From an uncultured Bacteroidales bacterium (GTDB taxonomy: Bacteria; Bacteroidota; Bacteroidia; Bacteroidales; Paludibacteraceae): DNA of 23,178 bases. The stretch spans positions 1 to 23,178 of the forward strand of contig CALFTM010000063.1 of the NCBI GenBank assembly GCA_937916355.1, given 5' to 3'. Of this stretch, positions 22,983-23,178 are shown piece by piece (position 1 is the first letter of the stretch; each line of letters begins with the position of its first letter). Under the pieces are notes generated by a model that saw nothing but the letters and a program-made list of their open reading frames with translations, was not told where the DNA came from and ran no database searches. Made by a program: the position numbers and the translations under genes.

Positions 22983-23178
22983 ATGGTTCGCAAATTTAAC
23001 ATTATCATAGCCTTCGTCTTACTGTCGATTAACCTGTTCGCACAGGAGTACTCGACGGGCGACATCATTGAAGAAAATGGCATTTCGTACAAGGTTCTGG
23101 TCACGTATCTGGTGGTTCACCCAAAAGAGTCTCCCGACACTATTAAAGGTCCAGACAAATTCTATCAGGCAGGCGAAC
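22983..23178 (+). CDS. N-terminus of a secreted protein (partial, cut by window end)
   Basis: The ATG at 22983 opens a frame that runs off the window (65 residues seen). Residues 1-21 (MVRKFNIIIAFVLLSINLFA, then Q) form a clear signal peptide with a cleavage site at LFAQ. The mature start, EYSTGDIIEENGISYKVL, resembles the N-terminus of BspA-type leucine-rich surface proteins, where an NGIxYK segment is common; this is a resemblance only. The leader is A-rich with no Shine-Dalgarno site. It stands alone behind its own promoter and the C tract. Confidence 0.8.
   Translation, partial: MVRKFNIIIAFVLLSINLFAQEYSTGDIIEENGISYKVLVTYLVVHPKESPDTIKGPDKFYQAGE

Overview
The window reads as chromosomal DNA of a Bacteroidota bacterium, most likely of the order Bacteroidales. 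The supporting signs are: a type IX secretion C-terminal domain on a large cellulase; promoters of the Bacteroidota form (TTTG near -33, TAnnTTTG near -7); mostly A-rich leaders instead of Shine-Dalgarno sites; a thiamin operon in the order thiS-thiE-thiG-thiC-thiH; and a stand-alone SusC-type plug protein. The species cannot be named from the sequence.

Layout. 1-65: tail of an unidentified + strand gene. 154-2517 (-): bifunctional class A penicillin-binding protein. 2518-3017: a gene-free stretch holding five tandem 52-53 bp hairpin-forming repeats. 3018-5099 (-): an AT-rich, lysine-rich three-gene cassette, read in the order membrane-anchored Arf/SRbeta-like GTPase, C-terminally membrane-anchored protein, soluble protein of unknown family. 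5186-5366 (-): a long rod-like hairpin RNA with a central bubble and its own terminator, interpreted as 6S RNA. 5735-9790 (+): a secreted plug-domain protein, then two tandem paralogous polytopic membrane proteins (probably DUF4153-like). 9811-17420 (-): M23/LysM endopeptidase, class II fructose-bisphosphate aldolase, GH9 cellulase with a type IX sorting domain, ribose-5-phosphate isomerase B, and topoisomerase IV subunit B. 17501-22798 (+): a thiamin biosynthesis operon behind a TPP riboswitch, with a HEAT-like helical protein of unknown role inserted between thiC and thiH. 22983-end (+): the start of a secreted protein with a well-formed promoter and a nine-C tract upstream.

How the genes fit together. 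The thi operon makes the HMP pyrimidine (ThiC) and the thiazole (ThiS, ThiG, ThiH) and joins them (ThiE). ThiF, which activates ThiS, is not in the window. FbaA and RpiB are central sugar-phosphate enzymes next to a secreted cellulase, consistent with a polysaccharide-degrading lifestyle, although nothing shows that they share regulation. PBP1A and the M23/LysM protein act on peptidoglycan.

The most interesting region is about 2.7-5.4 kb. There a compositionally foreign GTPase cassette lies between a 6S RNA gene and a tandem hairpin array. No gene in the cassette other than the GTPase belongs to a family recognised here, so it is the best candidate for an undescribed system. A function in defence or membrane signalling is inference only.
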